Positions 60,615 through 64,000 of a DNA stretch of 64,000 nucleotides are shown here, piece by piece. Within the stretch, counting starts at the first letter, position 1, and each line of letters opens with the position of its first letter. The notes under the pieces were generated by a model. It searched no databases. It was not told the DNA's origin and was given only the letters and a program-made list of their open reading frames with translations. Source of the stretch: Streptomyces sp. CB02959 (GTDB lineage Bacteria; Actinomycetota; Actinomycetes; Streptomycetales; Streptomycetaceae); the NCBI RefSeq assembly GCF_002803155.1, contig NZ_NNBP01000008.1, positions 124,001 to 188,000 of the forward strand, given 5' to 3'. Position numbers and translations under genes: made by a program.

Positions 60615-60985
60615 GGGCGGATGCGAAGGCGGAGGGCGCCTCGGCCCAGCTCGCTGCAAGCCCCGTCAGGGCGGGGCCGGTGATGGTGAGAAAACCCCGA
60701 CGGTCCATGCGGCCACTCCCCACCAGGTCAGCCAGTGCCTCGACGGTAGCGGCCTCTGTCCAGGGAACAGTAAGCCCGGTGACCTCCCATACGGGAAGCC
60801 GGCGCGGCCATCCTTCCGTCTGGGCCCGTTCGTGCGGAACGCACAGCAGGTCGGCAAGGACGCGCTGAGCGTCGGCGTCCGGTTCCTGGCCCTGCTTCCA
60901 CTTCCACGCGGTGGTGCGGTTGGTCGCCAGAAGGGATGCCCAGCTCCTTCGCCCGCGCCTGCATGAGTCGGGCGACCTCGGCCCG
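60615..60985 (-). pseudogene. Regulator-type gene remnant (HTH / twin-helix Streptomyces regulator), frameshifted
   Basis: AEVARLMQARAKELGIPS is read in one frame (60984-60931), then TNRTTAWKWKQGQEPDADAQ onward in another (about 60924-60618), through LPVWEVTGLTVPWTEAATVEAL and RRGFLTITGPALTGLAASW, where similarity stops. It resembles Streptomyces XRE-like transcriptional regulators but lacks a start codon, carries a frameshift and is cut short. Its first codon abuts the last CRISPR repeat. Confidence 0.7.
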
Positions 60986-61135
60986 GGACCAACCCCGCGG
61001 ATGCGGGGACCACACTCGGTCGACATCGCGCTCTTCGGGCGCATGGGGACCACCCCCGCGGATGCGGGGACCACCTACAGGCCGGCCGCCCGGACCCGCC
61101 CGTGCAGGGACCACCCCCGCGGATGCGGGGACCAC
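60985..61135 (-). CRISPR. Type I-E CRISPR array, three repeats and two spacers
   Basis: Repeats of 29 bases at 61107-61135, 61046-61074 and 60985-61013; spacers of 32 bases at 61075-61106 and 61014-61045. On the minus strand the repeat has the I-E hairpin CCCCGCATCCGCGGGG and an 8-base 3' handle GTGGTCCC. The first two repeats are identical; the last has one change (A for C at 60991), as usual for the leader-distal repeat. The spacer next to the leader matches 35005-35036 exactly. I found no match in this window for the other spacer. Confidence 0.98.
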
Positions 61136-61270
61136 AGGCCGCGACCTGCTGCTTCATACGGCCAACGAGTGGATTTTGCTCACTTCCAGAGAAAGCGGCA
61201 CTTCGCTATCGATGCGAATAGATCCGGCAGAACCATGCATAGGACTTCCCTTAGTGATTCCCGAAGCGCC
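61136..61270 (-). promoter_or_regulatory. CRISPR leader region
   Basis: About 135 bases between the cas remnant and the first repeat, clearly richer in A/T than the rest of the window, reading toward the array on the minus strand (CTATGCATGG, TGAGCAAAATCCAC, CGTATGAAGC). There is no room for cas2. The last third of Cas1 is not readable here. Confidence 0.65.
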
Positions 61271-61273
61271 GCC

Positions 61274-61735
61274 TCATGGCCGCTTTGCTTGGGAGGCGAC
61301 GTCTTCCGCGCCTTCGGCCGATGCGTCGAAGGCGGCGGGGATGCCGATGTCCGTCTTGTGGAGGTCGGCGATATCCAGGACGAAGGAGCGTTCGTTTCCT
61401 GCGTGCACGAAGCCGAGCTCGGGGGCGCAGCCCAGTGCTGTCACTACGGCGTGGGCGATCCCGTACATGCACTGGGCGGCTGCCGTGACGGCCTGGTTGG
61501 GTGGGTCGCCTGCGGTGAAGTGGCCGGGGTGGTATTTATGAGCGTCCTGCCCGGCTTCACGGCGCAAGAGTGCCACCGCAGCCACTGCTGCTGGTTTGTC
61601 CTGCCGATACCCACCTTGCAGCCGGTTGATGGTGCGCACTGCGGCCGCACGAGGGAGGGAGTGCCAAGGCGGATCGTTGAGGGCGCTGCTCCGTACCGTG
61701 CTCTCGTTGTCGATCTGCACCGTGGTTGTGGTCAT
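61274..61735 (-). pseudogene. Chimeric Cse2 (CasB)::Cas1 reading frame
   Basis: 153 codons. Residues 1 to about 65 resemble the Cse2 N terminus (INRLQGGYRQDKPAAVAAVA, LLRREAGQ). From about 67 the frame is Cas1e: KYHPGHFTAGDPPNQAVTAA, MYGIAHAVVTALGCAPELGF, then VHAGNERSFVLDIADLHKTD. His111 and Asp124 keep the 13-residue spacing of the E. coli Cas1 metal ligands H208 and D221, but the third ligand (E141 equivalent) and the N domain are absent, and the usual C-terminal helices are lost at KRP-stop. An intact locus would have cas7, cas5, cas6 between these parts, so a deletion of several kb fused the ends in frame. ATG overlaps the cse1 stop. Confidence 0.88.
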
Positions 61736-63391
61736 CGAGTGCTCTCGGCATGCTGATGGGATACGGAACCGGCGTCGGATTGAGACGGGAGGGCAACTCT
61801 GCGTCCGGGAGGCAAAGTTGGCGGTCCCAGGACAGTGGTGAGTCGGGCGCGGAACCAGTGCTCGACCCGGCCCGAGATCGGGTTCGCCTCGTGCAAGGTG
61901 ATCACAGGCAGGACGACGGAGTCGTCCACGATCTCGTCGATGACGGATTGCTGGGTGCCGTAGACCGCACCGAGCAGACGCAGCCGGACCAGCATGCCCG
62001 GGTCGATCTCACTCGCCGTGATCACCTGCGTGAACCATCTGGCGATCCCGGAACGCAGGACCGCAGCCGGCGCCCCACGCCCCGGTGTTCGCCGTGACTG
62101 CCAGGTGTACAAGTCCCGCAGTCCCGCGGGGTCTGCCTTCCCGGGAGAGCCCTTACGTTCGCTCGGACCTGGTGGGGCGGTCCGCCGCCAGACGGGCACG
62201 TCCTCGCCAGCGGTGTCATCTGCCCCGGCCTGTGCCTCCTCCAAGGCGATGAGGCTGAGCAGCAGGGTTTTCTGGAGGGTGTCGCCTTCGGCGAAGACTC
62301 CCCTCAGGTTGTCGAGGGTTCCCACACCCAAGGGGTAGGCCTTTCCCGATCTCCCTCGTTCGTCATCCACCATGGCGGACTTGATCCCGGAGGTGTCGTA
62401 GGCGTGGGCGTGCACGAGCCACCGAGCGGCTTCGGCGCAGGACAGCGCATCGACTCCGGGGCGTCGCATGGCGAAGAAGGGCTCGCCGACGGGCACGTCC
62501 GCCACGATCCGGCTCAGCGGCGCGACCTCACCCTTCGCGGTACGCAGGTCGGCGACCTGGTAGAACGGGCGCTCGGGATGGAACAGGTCGAAACGCTCCC
62601 GGTGACGTTCGAGATATCCGGGCACCGCGGAGAACGGGTCGTCCGACAGCCACAGATCCTCCCAGTCCTCCACCTCCGCAGGACCGTCCAACGTGTCGTA
62701 AACGATCGCGAGGAGCATTCGCAGCAGGGCCATCTCCTGGGTAGGTACGTCACCCACCAACCGGCGCAGAGGCGCCGCCAGTTCAAACAACCCGAGCAGG
62801 GAGACCTCCGTGACCGTTCCGTCCGTGCGTTGCACCGGCAGCCACGGCATGGAGACCAGGTCGACGGACGGCGGCCCGCACTCGCCTACGGGCGTCTCCG
62901 CCACCATGCTCCCCCTGCCGGTAACGGATCGACCACCGGCACTCGGCTCGGTGCCCACTGCGGACGTCTCCTGGTGCTGCTCACCGCCGCTGCCCTCATT
63001 CCTGACGAATCCGTCCTCTGAGGCTGTTGCCCCCATACCGGCCGTGACGCCAGCGTCCACGGAAACGCCAGGGGACGTCACCCGCAGGCCATCGGCACCG
63101 CTGTAGGTGAGAACGAAGCCTGCCAGACAGGTCTGACAATCCGCGTCGAGAACGAAAATCAACTCCCCGTCCAGCCAAGGACGTTCCTTGGTCTGCCAGG
63201 CAGGAACCAGGAACCGCTCCAGCTCCTCGATGGTCCGGTCGATCATCCAGCGCTTGCTGAAACGCATCGGAAGCGTGAGCGCGCTCGTGGCCACCGCCTC
63301 CGCCGCACCCCTACTCGGCGGGAAGCCGGTCGGCAACGCCAGGCCGCCCTGTCCGCCCTCCGCGCCGTCATCCAGCCATCGTCCGTTGGTG
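61732..63391 (-). pseudogene. Cas3 C-terminus fused to internally deleted Cse1 (CasA)
   Basis: One open frame runs from about 63391 to the TGA at 61732 (534 codons if counted from the TTG at 63336). Its first 75-90 residues (LPMRFSKRWMIDRTIEELER, VPAWQTKERPWLDGELI) look like the end of Streptomyces Cas3. A linker of some 60 Gly/Ser/Glu-rich residues leads to Cse1 at about 152 (MPWLPVQRTDGTVTEVSLL). Natural Cas3-Cse1 fusions are known in Streptomyces. Cse1 then follows the family to RDLYTWQSRR (416), skips about 100 residues to LRLLGAVYGTQQSVIDEIV, and skips the C-terminal helical bundle to EHWFRARL. HD nuclease and helicase of Cas3 are gone, so interference is impossible from this copy. Confidence 0.85.
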
Positions 63392-64000
63392 TCACGCCTG
63401 TCGTGTCGGCAGCACGATCGCCTGGCGCAGGTTGACGTGGCGGGCGCGGCTTGTGGTGTAGGCGATCAGGTCTGCGATGTCGTCCGCGGAGAGGCCGATC
63501 AGTGCGTCGAACATGCCGTCCAGTTGGCCGGACAGCTCCGGGTTGTCGATGTGGCCGCCCAGTTCCGTGTCCGTGAGGCCGGGTTCGATGTTGGTGACGC
63601 GGACGTCGCGCGGGCCCAGTTCGGTGCGCAGGGACTGCGAGAGGTACGTCAGGGCGGCCTTTGTCGCGCCGTACACCGCGTAGTGGGGGAACGCGATGTG
63701 GGCGCCGATGGAGGAGATGTTCACCAGGTCCGCGGTCCGGCCCGCCGCGGCCGCCGCGATCAGGTCCGGGGTGAAGGCGCGGATGACGTGCAGTGCGCCG
63801 GTCACGTTCGTGTCGAGCATGCGCTGCCACTCGTCGGCGCGGCCCTCGGTGACGGGGTTCGGCAGCATCACGCCGGCCGCGTTGACCACGAGGTCGACCT
63901 CGCCGTACGCGGCGTGCACCTGTTCCACCGCCGCCGTCACGGAGGCCGCGTCGGTGACGTCGGTGGCGACCGCGAGCGCCTGTCCGCCGGCCGCCTCGAT
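63392..64000 (-). CDS. Short-chain dehydrogenase/reductase (5' end beyond the window)
   Basis: 202 codons visible in frame to the TGA at 63392-63394. VDLVVNAAGVML (NAAG motif), NISSIGAHIAFPHYAVYGATKAAL with the catalytic Ser, Tyr and Lys (YxxxK), and VTNIEPGLTDTE are classical SDR features. The glycine-rich cofactor motif lies outside the window. The gene ends two bases from the Cas3 remnant, so its 3' end marks the edge of the cas deletion. Confidence 0.92.
   Translation of the reverse strand: MEAAGGQALAVATDVTDAASVTAAVEQVHAAYGEVDLVVNAAGVMLPNPVTEGRADEWQRMLDTNVTGALHVIRAFTPDLIAAAAAGRTADLVNISSIGAHIAFPHYAVYGATKAALTYLSQSLRTELGPRDVRVTNIEPGLTDTELGGHIDNPELSGQLDGMFDALIGLSADDIADLIAYTTSRARHVNLRQAIVLPTRQA

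Noticed and set aside
61014..61045. Second self-targeting spacer
   Set aside because: No match to the leader-distal spacer was found in the rest of the window on either strand; its target may be outside or unknown.
61136..61273. cas2 between the Cas1 remnant and the array
   Set aside because: Only about 138 bases are available and none of the three minus-strand frames resembles Cas2.

Overview
The window is GC-rich, almost every third codon position is G or C, GTG starts and ATGA/GTGA overlaps are common, and the gene order (pyrR-pyrB-pyrC-membrane protein-carA-carB-pyrD-pyrF-mihF-gmk-rpoZ-coaBC-metK-priA-fmt-rsmB) is the classic Streptomyces core arrangement. I therefore read it as a chromosomal segment of a Streptomyces. 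The species cannot be told from the sequence alone.

Layout. 1-9.6 kb: de novo pyrimidine (UMP) operon. 9.7-19.6 kb: housekeeping run (IHF-like nucleoid protein, guanylate kinase, RNA polymerase omega, CoaBC, SAM synthetase, PriA, Fmt, RsmB). 19.7-26.7 kb: monomeric isocitrate dehydrogenase behind two direct-repeat operator-like boxes, ribulose-phosphate epimerase, a SorC regulator, a secreted RNase with its barstar inhibitor, and a GuaB1-type GMP reductase. 26.7-34.9 kb: what looks like a lysine uptake and catabolism system (cationic amino-acid permease, Lrp regulator, DavA amidase, DavB lysine 2-monooxygenase), interrupted by a divergent LysR/MFS/SnoaL unit. 35-41.6 kb: LLM flavin oxidoreductase, DUF5995 protein, secreted phospholipase A2, uracil permease, and a HelR-type RNA polymerase helicase preceded by a perfect rifamycin-associated element. 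42-45.3 kb: thioesterase and a divergent MFS/ROK pair around a palindrome. 45.3-52.5 kb: FMN riboswitch-controlled riboflavin operon (ribD, ribE, ribM, ribBA, ribH) followed by hisE and hisG. 52.7-59.9 kb: paired DUF21/CBS membrane proteins, an EccA-like AAA ATPase, a small kinase and a secreted C39-like peptidase.

The last 4 kb (about 59.7-63.4 kb) is a decayed accessory island: the end of the C39 peptidase gene changes codon usage abruptly, a truncated tyrosine integrase overlaps it, then come a frameshifted regulator, a three-repeat type I-E CRISPR array, and a collapsed type I-E cas operon. In that operon the tail of Cas3 is fused to a Cse1 with two internal deletions, and the start of Cse2 is fused in frame to the end of Cas1; cas7, cas5, cas6, cas2 and nearly all of cas3 are gone. 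The leader-proximal spacer is a perfect 32-base match (33 with the last repeat base) to the 3' end of the LLM oxidoreductase gene at 35005-35037 in this same window, with AAC at the PAM side. The plain reading is that a self-targeting spacer was acquired and the interference machinery was then lost. A partial short-chain dehydrogenase gene ends the window.
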